Assembly (NCBI GenBank): GCA_027625915.1
Contig: JANTQA010000015.1
Location: 2,480,001 to 2,544,000 of the forward strand
Source of the DNA: Anaeramoeba flamelloides
Lineage: Eukaryota; Metamonada; Anaeramoebidae
Length of the DNA: 64,000 bases
Direction of reading: 5' to 3'
Shown here: one piece after another, positions 11,275-23,125 of the stretch
Layout: the number at the start of each line of letters is the position of its first letter
Position numbering within the stretch: the stretch's first letter is position 1
Made by a program: the position numbers and the translations under genes
Notes under the pieces: generated by a model
Told to the model about the DNA's origin: nothing
Databases searched by the model: none
The model's input: only the letters and a program-made list of their open reading frames with translations

Positions 11275-12068
11275 GGATACTTTTGAAGTTAATTAATTTG
11301 TAGCTTCTGATTCAAGGAGTGAATAAACACAACCACAAGAAACATTTTCAACTTAATTTAGTTTTCAAAAATAAAATTGAAATAAAGAGGTACAAAAAAA
11401 AAAATGAAAGAATAAAAAATGAGTAATAAACAAAAAAAGAATGAATTAAAAAATCAGATAAGAAAAATGTTTCGAGTTCTTGGAATTAAGATGAATTTGT
11501 GTGTGTGACTATGTGATCCCAGGATAATTTATATTTTGGATATTTTTTCCTTATAACATTTTGAGTCATATTTTTCAGGAAATATTTCATCATAATGTCA
11601 TAAAATTCTTTTATGTTTATTTCCCTCAGCAATTCACCTGTATCTTCATTAACGACAATCTTAAAATCAAAATCTTTGATTTTTTTGAGATATTTTTGCA
11701 TTTTTTTCATATCTTTTACAGCACTATTTGAAGTGATCAATATCATCAATTTTTTTCGACAACACAGGCATATTTTGGAATCTACCCTCACCCCCCCCCC
11801 ATTTATATATGTGTATTTTTTTAAACCATTTGAAAATTTTTTTAGTTCAAATAGAGTTACAGCACGATTTCTAGTTTATTTGTGGTTAATTCTCCCTAAA
11901 TTTGTCTATAAATTGATAAATTTTAAGATATCTTTCTAATTTCTGATTTTCTTCTTCTTTTAAGAATTTAGCTTTGTCTTTTATTGACTGAATATTGAAT
12001 TTTAGTTTATTTTTTTGATTTCTTCGTTTACTCATATTTACCCGTTCTATTTTTTCGTTTTCATCCAT
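11275..12068 (-). pseudogene. Family H repeat, copy 2, with degenerate coding sequence
   Basis: On the minus strand, 11791-11486 is open for about 100 codons and 12068-11886 for 60. The second begins MDENEKIERVNMSKRRNQKN and looks like a charged N-terminal exon. The downstream frame carries CLCCRKK and then IVVNEDTGELLREINIKEF, matching the relic at 1467-1572. Another frame preserves IDHF...CCKRYEKN, so the ancestral protein probably had a zinc-binding tail in a different frame and has since been shifted. A run of about ten C (11788-11800) interrupts the region. The roughly 500-bp similarity to 1330-1850 extends into the flank, which argues for a dispersed element. Function is not assignable. 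Confidence 0.4.
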
Positions 12069-12454
12069 TTTTAAATCTTCAAATTATGAATTGGAGTTTA
12101 TTTTAGTATCAATATAAAAACCATAATGCTTAACTATTCTAAGCTTAATGATTTATAATTTCATTAATACATAGAAAAAATTATTGAAAATTGGAGTAAA
12201 CACACATTTTGAATTCAAACCTGTTTTATTACCAATATTTATTTACAAGAAAAAATAAAGAAAAGTTAATAATGAATAAATGTTAACGAAATGATTTTTG
12301 AAAACATTTGTAATTTTTTTAATATCATTATTTTCATTAATTTAAATGAAATCCTGATAAAATGTTTTATTTTTTAATTGTTAGGTGTGATAATATTTTG
12401 GAAATTGAGTTTAATTTCAGTTATTAATTCGATACATAAACAATTTCCAATAGG

Positions 12455-12523
<69 letters not shown>
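12455..12523. repeat. TG dinucleotide microsatellite
   Basis: About 34 uninterrupted TG units. It is the only long GT/CA tract in the window, whereas TA tracts are common. Confidence 0.95.
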
Positions 12524-12526
<3 letters not shown>

Positions 12527-13769
12527 TTATTTCAAAATATCTTGGTTAAAACCCAATTCTAAGAAAAATTCAACAACAACCAAAAATATTTATTCACCAT
12601 TTAACAAGTATTAACAATCCACTTCGATGTTAGTATGGCATTTCTTTAATAAAAGATATCAGAAAGTTTTGTATCTCAATTTTAATGATCTTTTTTTTAT
12701 TATATATCTTCACTAATATAATATACTTTATTATTATTATTATTATTATTATCTAAACATATATTACTTTCCCTCTTTATTATTATTTTTCTATTTTTTA
12801 GTGCATTAAAAGATGTTGATCTTGAAGAAAAAATGTCCATAAACATTTAAGAATTAATATATTTTTAGAAATATCTATTTATACTTTAATTTATTTCAAT
12901 TAAAAAGAAACTTAAAGAAAATTTATAACTAGTAATAAAATTTATTTTGATACCTACTAATTTTTTTCATCATTAATTTATTATTATTGTCATATTTTTT
13001 TTCTTATATTACCTTTTTTTGCTGTTTAATTTTTTTATTATTTTGACGAAAATTTTAAAATAAATTTTATTATTTTTCTTTCTTTTCAAAAATCAAAAAT
13101 AAAACGCTTTTATCCATTTAAAACAATTTGAGAAAATAGTATATATATATATATATATATACACATACATACATTAGGAGATTTGTGGCAATTTTTTTTT
13201 TCTTCCTTAAAAATTATCATTTTTTGGGTAGATTATTAATTTTTAAAAATTAGTTTCTGAGCACCCCTTTATATAAAAATAATTATTTAGATAATCTTTC
13301 AAAAATATTATATTTGGATTTATATTTTTACTTATTATGACTAAAAAACACATTTACATTTATTTATTTTTGAAGAGAGAAAATTACCTTTCTGATTTTT
13401 GTCGGTTGGTCTTTTTTAATTTTTGTTTTGATTAGAAAATAGATAAATTTTCGAAACAAATCAAGAATAATAAAAAAAAAAAACCTTTATATTTTCCAGA
13501 ATTTAAAAGAATTAAGTAAAATTATAAAATTTATCCAATTCTTTAGAATTCAAAAAAAAAAAAACACCTTTAACTTTTCGTGAGTTTTCTGAATATTAGG
13601 AAAATCAAAAAAAATTACAATAAAACATAAATCCTCGATACAGGTACTGTTTGGGTTTTTTTAATTTTTGTTTTGATCAAAAAATTGATAGTTTTTTAAA
13701 ACAAAAAAAGTATGAAAAAAAAACCGACGTTAGCTTTTCTTGAGTTTCTTCTTATTTATAAAATCAAGA

Positions 13770-13990
13770 AATTTTCGTTAGGTTTTTTTGATTTTTCTAA
13801 TAAACGGAAAATCAATAGATTTTCGTTAGGTTTTTTTCAGTTTTAGATTTTATTTGGAAAACCGATAGATTTTCGTTCGTTTTTTTTTACTTTAGAAATA
13901 AAATAGAAACCCCAAAAAAAACCTAGAACAATTTAACAGATAAAACACAAAATTCAAGAAAAGTACCGTTAGGTTTTTTTTTAATTTTAG
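13770..13990. repeat. Degenerate tandem repeat, about 45-50 bp unit
   Basis: The phrase GATTTTCGTTAGGTTTTTTT (or close variants) recurs at about 13774, 13818, 13868 and, as CCGTTAGGTTTTTTTTT, at 13966. Each copy is followed by ATTTTAGAAATAAA-like sequence and a Trp/Asn-poor A-rich segment. It is non-coding. Confidence 0.4.
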
Positions 13991-14989
13991 AAATGAATAG
14001 AAAATTCATTAACTTTTCTTTTCATTTAAAAAATTAATAAAAAAAATCACTGCTAGCTTTTTCAAAATTTATAAGAATTGAGTTAAATCTTTTTATTTTA
14101 CTTCATCCATTTGAATTCGGACTAAAAAAGTAACTGAAATATTTATCACAAGGTATTTTCTTCTCTATTTTAGTTTTTATGATATGTACAGTATTTTTAA
14201 CATTTCTAGTTATTATCTTTTAACATAAATATCTAAAGTTGAATTAAAATTATATTCAGCCTTCCGATTATTTTGAATTTTTTTACATGATAAACAACTT
14301 TTTTTTCTCAACTATACACTTTTAAAAAAGGTGGTGATACTGCTATAAACAATTTATAAAATGGCCTCAACAATTTTAAGTACTGCAATTTTGATTCTAT
14401 CGCAAATAAACTTTATTACATGTAGATAGATTAGAGGAAGAATTATTATTGTTAAACGTAAAATTCCTCATTTGATTTTTTCATAATAGCGATAAGTTTA
14501 ATACAGTTTGTTCTCAAAATAATAGTTCAATTTATAAAAAATATTATTTTTACTAATTTAATCAAATAAAATATTCTTTATTTTTTCATATTTTTTTTTA
14601 TTTTTTTTAGAAAAACAATTTAAAAAAAAATGTTATAAAATTTAAATTAATCAAAAGAAAAGTAATAATTTGAATATCTTACAAAATCAATACAGTTCTT
14701 AAAAAAAAAAACAAAAAATATTATAATCAATATTTTCATTTACTAAAGAAATCGAGAAATTTTAGTTACAAAACAGTCCAATGTAAGAGATTATATATAT
14801 ATATATATATGTATATATATTAACATTGTGTTTTTATTTTCGTAAATTTAAAGTTTTCTCACTTATTTATTTTATGAATATCAACCCAACTCTGATTTTA
14901 ATTATTTCTAGTATTTCGAAACAATCATTTGTTGGAATATTATTGGAAAAAAGTGAAAATTTCATTTAAAAAAAAAATAGAAAAATATA

Positions 14990-15092
14990 TAAAATGTGAT
15001 TATTGTACTCAATATTATGAAAATATAAATCATCTCATTTAGTACTGTAAAAGATATAAATGTATCAGAATCAAATGGAAAAAAAAAAAAAT
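14990..15092 (+). pseudogene. Relic with retroelement-like zinc knuckle
   Basis: One frame reads KCDYCTQYYENINHLI, an in-frame TAG, then YCKRYKCIRIKW. The C-x2-C-x8-NHLI-x2-C-x2-Y spacing resembles the zinc-binding segment after the reverse transcriptase domain of non-LTR retrotransposons, and it echoes the CKRY/CKKY motif in the family H relics. No reverse transcriptase domain is visible nearby. It is annotated as a fragment only. Confidence 0.3.
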
Positions 15093-15629
15093 TAGTCAAA
15101 AATTCTAGATTAGAAACTATACAAAAAATTTATTCTTAGAAAAAATACAAAGAAAATATTCAACAAGAATAAGAAAAATTATGAAATATATTCCTCTTGT
15201 TGGGAATTTTTCATCAAAGCTCTTATGGTTAGAAAACTTATGGTAATAAAGAAATAATAATGATAATAAAGTGAAAACAAAAATTACTTAAAATAGTAAA
15301 AAATATATTTATTCGGACACATAATACCCAACTTTTCAGAGAGTTGTGTCACACCAATTATTAATCACAGATTGTGGAATTTTTATCCACACTCGAGAAT
15401 CTTTCCATCGCCCCCCCTGTTAATTCAGGACACGGATAGTTTCTATTTTGGCGATGAAAATGATAATATTATTTTTTATACATATTTATATTATTTTTCT
15501 TTTTAGCTCTCTCTTTTTTATTTTGATAAATTTTGGTTAATTATTCTTTTTTATCAATAAATGAAGAATGATACATTTTAATGATTAAAACTAAGAAATT
15601 TTTAATGTTCGGATATACTATATAAAAAA

Positions 15630-15673
<44 letters not shown>

Positions 15674-15919
15674 ATTCTTTTTGAAAAAGAATGAAATCTT
15701 TTGAAAAACCAAGAAAATTTTTAATCATCTTGAAAAATATTTAATTACTATTTTTTATTATTGAATGTGCATTTGCAATTTTTAATTCTAAAATAATTCT
15801 TTCAAAGATAATTCCTTATAAATAATACCTATTAGAACCCTTTGATAACTATTCAAATTATAAAAATTATTTCAAAGACACTTAGATTACTTTGGGATTG
15901 TAAGGGATTTTAAAATATA
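15093..15919. other. AT-rich spacer
   Basis: No gene was seen. There is a slightly GC-richer patch at 15310-15460, including CATCGCCCCCCCTGTTAATT, and a TA tract at about 15637-15666. Confidence 0.5.
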
Positions 15920-16280
15920 TAAGCTATTTCCAAACAATTGGAATAAATTTATTTTAAAATATATATATCAAATCAATCTTTAAAAAAAGTATTTAAACAT
16001 CCAAAAATAATTAACTGCCTTTTTTTAGATTATTGATAATGATTCAATTTCCTTTCTTAGTATTGTATTACATAAATAAAAGATATTGAATTTTTGATAT
16101 CTAAACTATTTTTCATAAATTATGACTCACTTTATAATGTTAATGGGAGTTGTTTTGAGGGTTTATTCCAGTATTCTTTGCAAAAACTATTTTCAAATTT
16201 TTGGAATAGAATCATTTTTTCTAATTTTGCAAATTTTAGTTTTGCTTTTTCAAATTTTTGTTTTTCTTTTTCTTTTTCTA

Positions 16281-16313
<33 letters not shown>

Positions 16314-17108
16314 CTTTTTTTTTTTTTTTGTAAAAGATCATGTGGAAAAAAAAAAGATATCTTCATAAAGAAAAATAATCACTCAGAAAATTGAGACTAT
16401 GTAATGTCTTTGAAAATGGATTTAATTATACATAAAAAATCTTGCTATTCAACTTTTTTCAGTGAAAGTTCAGTAATAAAAAATCCGTAATGCTCTTTTC
16501 AAAAATTGTGACTCACTTTTTTTTAGTTTTTGGTTTTATTTTTTTTAATATTTAATATATCAGGCTTTTATAGATTTAGATGGACATAAAAGTGAATTAC
16601 AAATCATATTTAGTTATTAATTGTTCTTGATACTAAAGTATATATTTTTTTTTTTCAATTTATTTTTTCAGGTGAGTCACAATTTTTGAAAAAGAGTTTA
16701 TTTTATCTGATATTTTTTTAACTACTGAAAATTTGTGTTAAATTATTTTCTTTTTGATCCAAATAATTGTTTTCATAACTTTTTTAATCTCAACAAAATT
16801 TTCAAAAAGAATTAAAAATATATAACTGAATTTTATTATTTCAAAAATCATTTGTACCCTTTCCATCTTTCCAGTTTTTTATTGAAATTGGTTGTATATA
16901 GTTTTCTCCGAAAAAGGTGCTATTTTTTAATCGTTTTTAAGAAATATTTTACCAAAAATATTTTGAAATAAATACCTTAGTCATTGATTCAATTGGTATT
17001 AATATCTAACTTAATTTGGTATTATCAATTAACGAATACATCCACTAACAAAGATGATTTTTTATTAATTGTAAAAAAAAAAAAGCCCACTTCTTTAGAA
17101 ATACCTTA
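15920..17108 (-). mobile_element. Family C element, copy 3, interrupted by a family B element
   Basis: The two halves, 15920-16101 and 16701-17108, together match the reverse complement of the intact family C element at 17301-17888. The outer ends are TAAGCTATTTCC on the left and AAATACCTTA on the right, matching the family's terminal inverted repeats. The break falls at the family B insertion, so this copy was resident first. Confidence 0.6.
16102..16700 (+). mobile_element. Family B element, copy 1, nested in family C
   Basis: 599 bp with ends TAAACTATTTTTCATAAATT and, inverted on the right, TAAACTCTTTTTCAAAAATT followed by GTGACTCACC. An extra internal copy of the end motif (CAAAAATTGTGACTCAC) lies at about 16500-16516. 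A second full copy lies at 27485-28090. The interior T-rich open frames on both strands arise from a poly-T run (about 16286-16330) and are not genes. It appears to be a non-autonomous DNA element. Confidence 0.65.
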
Positions 17109-17300
17109 TTATTAATTATTAGTAATAAAATCGTAAGAGATTTTTTATTTCTAAAATTAGGACAACGACTAAATTAAAAAAAAAATATTTTCAATTTTTG
17201 AAAGGGGGTATCCCCTAAACAATGAAACATAATTTATTATTTATAAATCAAAGATTATTCAACTAAAATTTTTTATTTCTGTGAAATATTTTTATTCAAA

Positions 17301-17888
17301 TAAGGTATTTCCAAAAAAGTGGGGCATTTTTTTTTACATTTCATAAAAAATCATTTTTGTTCGTGGAGGTATTTGTTAATTTACAATACCAAATTAACTT
17401 TAATATTAATACCGATTGAATAAATGGCTAATGTATTGATTTCAAAATATGATGGACGAAATATTTCCAAAAAATGAAAAAAAAATGAACACTTTTTTTG
17501 GTGAAAACAATGTACGACCAATTTCAATCCAAAACTGGAAATATGGAAGCCATACAAATGATTTTTTAAATAATAAAATGCATTTATATGTTTTTCAACA
17601 CGATTTGAAATTTTTTTGAGATTAAACAAGTTATGAAAACGGTTTTTTTCGATCAGAAAGAAAATAATAAACACCGATTTTCACCCCTAAAAAATATCAG
17701 ATAAAACCGAGATCATAATATTTAATATCTTTTATTTATGTAATACAATACTAAGAAACAAATTGAATTATTATCAAGAATTAATAAATGGTAGTTAATG
17801 ATTTTGAATGTTTAAATACTTTTTTGAAGATTGAGTTTAAAAGATATATTTTAAAATAAATTTGCCCCACTTTATTGGAAATAGCTTA
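17301..17888 (+). mobile_element. Family C element, copy 1
   Basis: 588 bp with left end TAAGGTATTTCCAAAAAA then GTGGGGCA, and an inverted right end (TGCCCCACTTTATTGGAAAT then AGCTTA). The interior matches 29992-30579, for example around TACGACCAATTTCAAT. The 97-codon frame on the minus strand is within the repeat and is not taken as a gene. Confidence 0.7.
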
Positions 17889-18171
17889 TAGTTGTTTTTT
17901 AAAAGTGTGACAAAAGCGTTTACAAAATTTTCTCAAAATAGTTGTATTTGAACTTTAATAACTGTATAATAGATAAATTTGAAAGCTTTTGTGTCACAGT
18001 TTTTGAAATGGCTTTATTTAAAAACAGTTGAAAAAATTAAATAGAACTATTTTCATGATCTTTTTTAAAAACTTTTTTGTTCACACTTTTTTAAAACAGC
18101 TTGATTTGTGCAACTTAAACAAGTCTTGCACTCAATTTCCTTTTTAGTTTTTCAAAATTTAATAATCCAAT

Positions 18172-19329
18172 TTAGTCAAGTAATTGTGATATTAATTCCC
18201 AAAAGGCACTTGGTTGGTCTTTCATGATCATATGACCCGCATTTAATATTTTGTATTTTGTCAATTGTTTTTCTTCAAGTCTCAAAGACAATTTTTTATT
18301 TTCACTCTTCTCGCCATAAATATAAATCTTTTTGTTTATCGCTAATTTGCATAACAAATCGAATAATTCCTCAGAGAAAGATACTTTGACCAAGTCAATA
18401 CAACTACAAAGAAAGCACGTGGGGGAACAAAGTTTTGCCATTTTTCCCCATTCTTCGTCAATCAAAAGAAAGTTATTGAGATCTTCCTGGGTAAATGTTT
18501 TATTTTTTTTGTAACTGTCAACAACTCTTTTTGATAAAAAGGAATCATTTGCGATCAAATTGCCTTCGACGGAAAAGTATTGTAGCTGTACAGTGCTATT
18601 TCCTTGGAAGTGATTCATTAACTTTTCTATTAAAAGCAAACCAATCCCTCCTCCCATACTGTGTCCAATAATGGATATTGTTGTGATCGGATCATTAATT
18701 CGAAACGTATTTAATAACAGGTCTTTTAAGAGTTCTGCTTGTTGGTTCATCGAGTAAAGTAAAAGAGATTGCTCAAAGCTCAAACTTGTGTTTTTGTTTA
18801 ACTGTGATTGACCAAAACCAACGAGATCAACGAGCACTAAGGAATATTTCTTCAAAAGGAAACTTTCAAAATCTTGTGTTTCGCTAAGGAAACTTGTTGT
18901 GTTGCAGCCGAGGCCATGGATGAGAAATAATAAATGGTTGCTTTCTTCTACAATGCTCTCAAGGTAATGCAACTTCTGCTTTTGACCTTCAAATTCAAAC
19001 TCATAATATTTTGATTGCATTAATGCCTGATGAAAAAATAATTTCTGAAAAAGAGGAAAAAAAAAAAATGATTTTTTAATCTCTTTTTTAAGGGCTATCA
19101 GAATATGTTTGACAGTGGGTCTTATTTTTGGAATAAACACCCAAATTGTTGAAGTAAAATAGTATTTAGTCAATAGGTCTTGTAAAAATTTAAAATTTTG
19201 TTTTTTTGGAAAAAAAATTTGCAGTTCAGGATGATAACCCTTTTTGAAACAAATTTCAGATCTTTTCAATTGTTTAATATAATTCATATTGTGAATTCGA
19301 AAAAGAGTATTTACAACTTTTTGGTTCAA
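18172..19329 (-). CDS. Alpha/beta hydrolase-fold protein
   Basis: This is a predicted serine hydrolase (esterase, lipase or acylase type); the substrate is unknown. The recognisable domain starts at the internal Met at 19020 (MQSKYYEFEFEG) and spans 282 residues. It has an oxyanion strand LIHGLGCN (about residues 33-40), a nucleophile elbow GHSMGG (Ser121), an EGNL strand (about 152-155) typical of one hydrolase subgroup, and a C-terminal His in GHMIM (His263). The acid is probably near YGEKSE (about 235-240). The frame stays open for 103 codons upstream to 19329, but that part has no recognised domain. It contains a T-rich tract ending in CTTTTTCAG that could be a splice acceptor, so the true 5' end may be an unseen exon. 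It ends in TAA. There is no signal peptide on the domain itself. Neighbours are unrelated. Confidence 0.75.
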   Translation of the reverse strand: MNQKVVNTLFRIHNMNYIKQLKRSEICFKKGYHPELQIFFPKKQNFKFLQDLLTKYYFTSTIWVFIPKIRPTVKHILIALKKEIKKSFFFFPLFQKLFFHQALMQSKYYEFEFEGQKQKLHYLESIVEESNHLLFLIHGLGCNTTSFLSETQDFESFLLKKYSLVLVDLVGFGQSQLNKNTSLSFEQSLLLYSMNQQAELLKDLLLNTFRINDPITTISIIGHSMGGGIGLLLIEKLMNHFQGNSTVQLQYFSVEGNLIANDSFLSKRVVDSYKKNKTFTQEDLNNFLLIDEEWGKMAKLCSPTCFLCSCIDLVKVSFSEELFDLLCKLAINKKIYIYGEKSENKKLSLRLEEKQLTKYKILNAGHMIMKDQPSAFWELISQLLD

Positions 19330-20048
19330 TTTAATTTTTTCATAATTTCTTGAAAACCAAATTATAACAGTTTTTTTCCAAAAACATTCTATCTAAACTA
19401 ATTATCTTTATTTTTTAAATTCTGGAAAAGAATTTCACCCTAAGGCGTTTTCTTTCGGCTCTCTATAGTTTAAAAGAATCGAGTAAAAATAATTTGATTT
19501 TTACTCAATTCTTCGGAATTATAGAAAATCTAGTGTACTATTTTCGGTTTTCAAGGTTAGAAAAAAATGAGTAAAACTGTCTGTGATCTTACTAAATTAT
19601 TTTGAATCCTCAGAAAATTAGGACACTCCCATTAGGTTTTTTTAATTTTTTAAATAAATTGAAGAATTAATAAATTTTCGGTTTATTTCAAAAAGCAAAA
19701 CATAACTAGGATACCGAATAAGTATCATCAGTTATTTTTTCGGTATTTGATTTTTGTTAGACTGGTAATACGTTTCCAAAACTATTAGTTATTATCTATT
19801 CAAAAGAATATCCTAAAATTTAATTAAAGTAAATAAAATTGTTACATCTTCTAATTAACATTTTTTACTAAATAAAAACATTTTTTCTAAAATAAATAGT
19901 TCTAAAATCTTGGTACTATTAACAACGATAAATACAATATTCCCAATATATTTTGAGTCTTGGAATGTTGTTTATATTGTGAATGCATGGGATTATCTCG
20001 TAAAAAAGTTTAATAGAAGTCTAGCTTTATCTATAACAAAATTTTCAG
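19330..20048. other. AT-rich spacer with dispersed repeat
   Basis: No gene was seen. The part at about 19440-19850 is related to 13.4-14.3 kb (shared TAGTTATTATCT and AAAGAAT.GAGTAAAA blocks). Confidence 0.45.
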
Positions 20049-20246
20049 TACAGTTAGTTCCACTTTTAAGGCACAAACCGCAACGAAATTTAAGGCACAA
20101 AAAAAATCTCAAATTAAGGCACAAAATTCAAATTCTAGGAAAATAATTTGTATAAAGAAAATTCCAAATTTTGTGTCATAATTTGAGATTTTTTTGTGCC
20201 TCAAATTTCCTTGAAAGTGTGTGCCTAAAATTTTCAACTGACTATA
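20049..20246. mobile_element. Family A foldback element, copy 3
   Basis: 198 bp. The left end TACAGTTAGTTCCACTTTTA continues into AGGCACAAA, and the right end is its inverted partner through TGTGCCTAAAATTTTCAACT and GACTATA. The interior repeats GGCACAAAAAAAATCTCAAA in both orientations, so the whole unit can fold on itself. It is the best-preserved copy together with the one at 48.06 kb. Confidence 0.6.
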
Positions 20247-21780
20247 ATAATCTTTTACAATAGTGAAATAGATTTTTCGAGACGGGAATTTTGTTCAAAA
20301 AATCAATTTTAAATCGTTCAAACATTCATAATTAATTGTAAAACCTAAGTAAGTATACAAATATATTTACAATCTTAAAAAAATTCATAAATTACAAATC
20401 ATCAAAAAATTTCAATATCTGAACAATATTATTCTAATTAATTTTCTTTTTGAATTCCCAAATAAAATTAAATCTGTTTCCTATCTTTTCTCTCTGTTAT
20501 CCAATTAATGGAAAAAATACAAATAATTTTTTTCAAAATTACAATTAAAAAATAAAGAAAAATTGTAAATCACAAACCGAGGGCATATATATTTTTATTC
20601 ATGTTCTCTGAATTTGCCAGCCTTTGATTTAGAAATTTGGCTTGTTATATATATATATATAATTAAATTTTTAACAAACATTAAAAGTCACTTCAAGAAC
20701 CATACAAAATTTATTTTCTAAGAGAATTGTAATGAAATGTTGTGTAGTGGTATAAATAGCCCATTTTTACAACCTTTAACCCGTTACAAAAATTTAACTC
20801 ATGTTTTATTTTCATATTTGGGTATTTAAAGTGAGGAAGGCAAGATTATTTCTTGGTTCATATTTAAATTGACTTTAAAGGTTAGATCCTTTATTAATGT
20901 AAATGACCTAAAAGATTAAATGCTCTTGTTTCAAAAAATTACATTATAATAACAAAATTTGTGAAATTCAATACTTTTTTTATAAGTATTCCAAAAAGTA
21001 AATTTTTATCATTTTTTTGTCAAAAAATTACATTATAATCTTGCAGTATCTTCATAATTTTTTAAAAAAAACTCAATTAAAAGAGCCCCATTTGTTGTTT
21101 ATGTGCTGTTGTCATATCATTTATTTATTTCTCCAGTTCGTCAATATTTTTTGATAACGTTAAATTTATGTATTGGGTTTAAATAAAAAATACAGGCTAT
21201 TCACACCGCTGTGAAAAGAAAAAATGTCTAAAAAGTTTATAAATTAAAGAAAATACAAAATATTACTAATTTTTGGTTTTTAAGGGATTTTAAAAGTAAA
21301 ATAAATAAATTGATCGCAAAAAAAACTTTCTGTATTATTGAACTTAAGGGTCTAGTCATTTACCATGGAAATGCACCATACTCGAGGGGTGACCTGAGAC
21401 CCAAAAGAGTATTGTGAAATGTCCCTTCTTTTGGTTGGCAAAATTCAAATAACAAAAAAAAAATATCATTGGATCTCTTTTACAAAAAGTTCAACGAAGA
21501 AAAATAAGTCCAAAAGAGTTCTCAATTTCCAAAAATCAATATTTAAAAAAAAAAATTCATCTTTACTCATTTTAAATTTCCAAATGAGGTTAAATTTCTT
21601 TAATTTAAAACAAAATGCTTTCTTGTATTTCGCAATCAATTTTATTCGATTTAGTCTGATTTGTGGTCATTTTGTAACCCTCTAAATTTGACCAAGTAAG
21701 GATTATGTAATATTTTTATGATAAAAATAACTCATTTGAAAAATGAAAAAAAAAGAAAAAAAAAGCTATCGAGATCTCAA
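20247..21780. other. AT-rich spacer, no convincing gene
   Basis: A perfect TATAAATAG lies at about 20751, and a GC-richer patch (ATGCACCATACTCGAGGGGT) lies near 21371. The 88-codon frame at 21419-21685 is Lys/Asn/Phe-rich without any family feature. I do not call a gene here. Confidence 0.4.
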
Positions 21781-21882
21781 AAAGTGCCAAAGAGCGACAC
21801 TTCAAAACTGACATTGTTGTTTTCAAAATTGTATATTCTAACCATTCTAATTGAAAATTGAGTGTCCCTCTTTCGTGCTTTT
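21781..21882. repeat. Small foldback, about 100 bp
   Basis: AAAGTGCCAAAGAGCGACAC (21781-21800) is closely matched in inverted orientation at 21861-21882 (GTGTCCCTCTTTCGTGCTTT). The loop is about 60 bp. No other copy was seen in the window. Confidence 0.4.
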
Positions 21883-22894
21883 TTCTAAAATTGTCCTCAT
21901 TTTTGGTTGTTGATTTTTGGAGATCGATCGTAAATCATAGGTTGGTTGGTTTTTGATTAATGTTAGGCCCTCAATAAAATTATTAAAAAGTTTTTTTATA
22001 TTTCTGAAATAAAAAATTTCACTGTAATGACTCGGCCCTTAACAAGCTAAATTTAAAAAAATCTTTTTTTTTGCATCTTTTTTCTCTTACTTTTTTTTTT
22101 ATTTTGAAGTTTATTTGAACTGTTGCATTCTACTCTTATATATATAACATATATCAGAAAGTAAGTGTAACAAGAGGGTTTTAATTTTCACAAATTTTTC
22201 AAGGTAAATTTTGGATTGGGAAAGAGAAAATATTGATTTTATTCCAATTAACAAATTTTAAAAACAAAACCCTAATTTTTAAGGGACTAGTCTCTATTAT
22301 TTTTTTTTTTTTTGACCTATTTCTAAAGAAGAAAGTCTAATCTAGAAACAAGTTTGTTATTAAAAATAAACATGGTTTTTCAAATCTAAGTTATTTACAA
22401 AAAAGTTTCTCAATCTCTATTAAATTTAGGCAAAAAAATATAATAGGGATTAGTACATTAAACAAAACAAGATTTTTGAACTCAACACTCTAAAAAGTCA
22501 ACAAATTTTATTTGATTTTTTACAGTAATATTCACTAACCAGAAAATTCTGTGAGTCTTTTCGTTGAAGATTATTAACTTTAATTCAAATACCAGTATTG
22601 CATAAAATGTCTAGTTTTGTATTTTTGTTTCATAAAAGGCAAATTTTTACTTCGTTTTCAATTTCCTTTTTCAAATAGAGATTCAAATTACAACCTACTT
22701 CTTTGAGAGCTCTATAAATAAAAGAAAAATTGGAATATGAAGTAAAAATATTTCCTATTTCTAATTCAAATTTCAGTAGACCTTTTTTGGTTTTTTGTGG
22801 ATTTGGTTTGTTTCTTGAAAAAAAACCTCACTATATGGTTTTTATTAGTTTTTGTTAGATGAAAAAAAAAGAGTTGAAAGATCTTTAAGAACAC
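21883..22894. other. AT-rich spacer
   Basis: No gene was seen. Around 22640-22790 there are arm-like sequences of the family F type. A minus-strand open frame at 22766-23017 overlaps the tandem duplication upstream of eRF3 and is not taken as coding. Confidence 0.45.
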
Positions 22895-23117
22895 AAATAT
22901 GGGAAAACTTAAATTAGTAGTAAACCAAAAAGAACTTTTTGGGAGATTGTATTGGACTACAACGAACTTGGAGAAAAATATATCCGTCCTTCCATCACTT
23001 TGAAAATTTGAAATCAATTTTAACCTTATAGGAATTGGAAACTAAAAAGAATTCTGTTTGTTTTGTGTTGGAAGAGATTCAAAAATTTCCCAAAACAGTT
23101 TTTTTTTTAATTAGGTG

Positions 23118-23125
23118 TGACGTCA
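23118..23125. promoter_or_regulatory. TGACGTCA octamer (CRE/ATF-type), copy 1
   Basis: A perfect 8-bp palindrome, TGACGTCA, the classic binding site for bZIP factors of the CREB/ATF type. It lies in unit 1 of the duplication, about 500 bp before the eRF3 ATG. Function is inferred only from the motif. Confidence 0.4.

Larger units (their letters stand above)
12069..14989. other. Repeat-rich AT spacer
   Basis: No gene was seen. It contains a TG microsatellite (12455-12523), a TTA run (about 12731-12752), TA runs (about 13139-13160 and 14792-14819), and a degenerate tandem array built on TTTTCGTTAGGTTTTTTT. The block TTTAAAAGAATTGAGTAAAA and its neighbours recur near 13.50, 14.07, 19.46 and 28.87 kb, marking another dispersed repeat family. 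Confidence 0.5.

Noticed and set aside
16094-16394. Phe-rich and Lys-rich frames near 16.1-16.4 kb and 27.35-27.78 kb
   Set aside because: They are produced by poly-T tracts within the two family B element copies.
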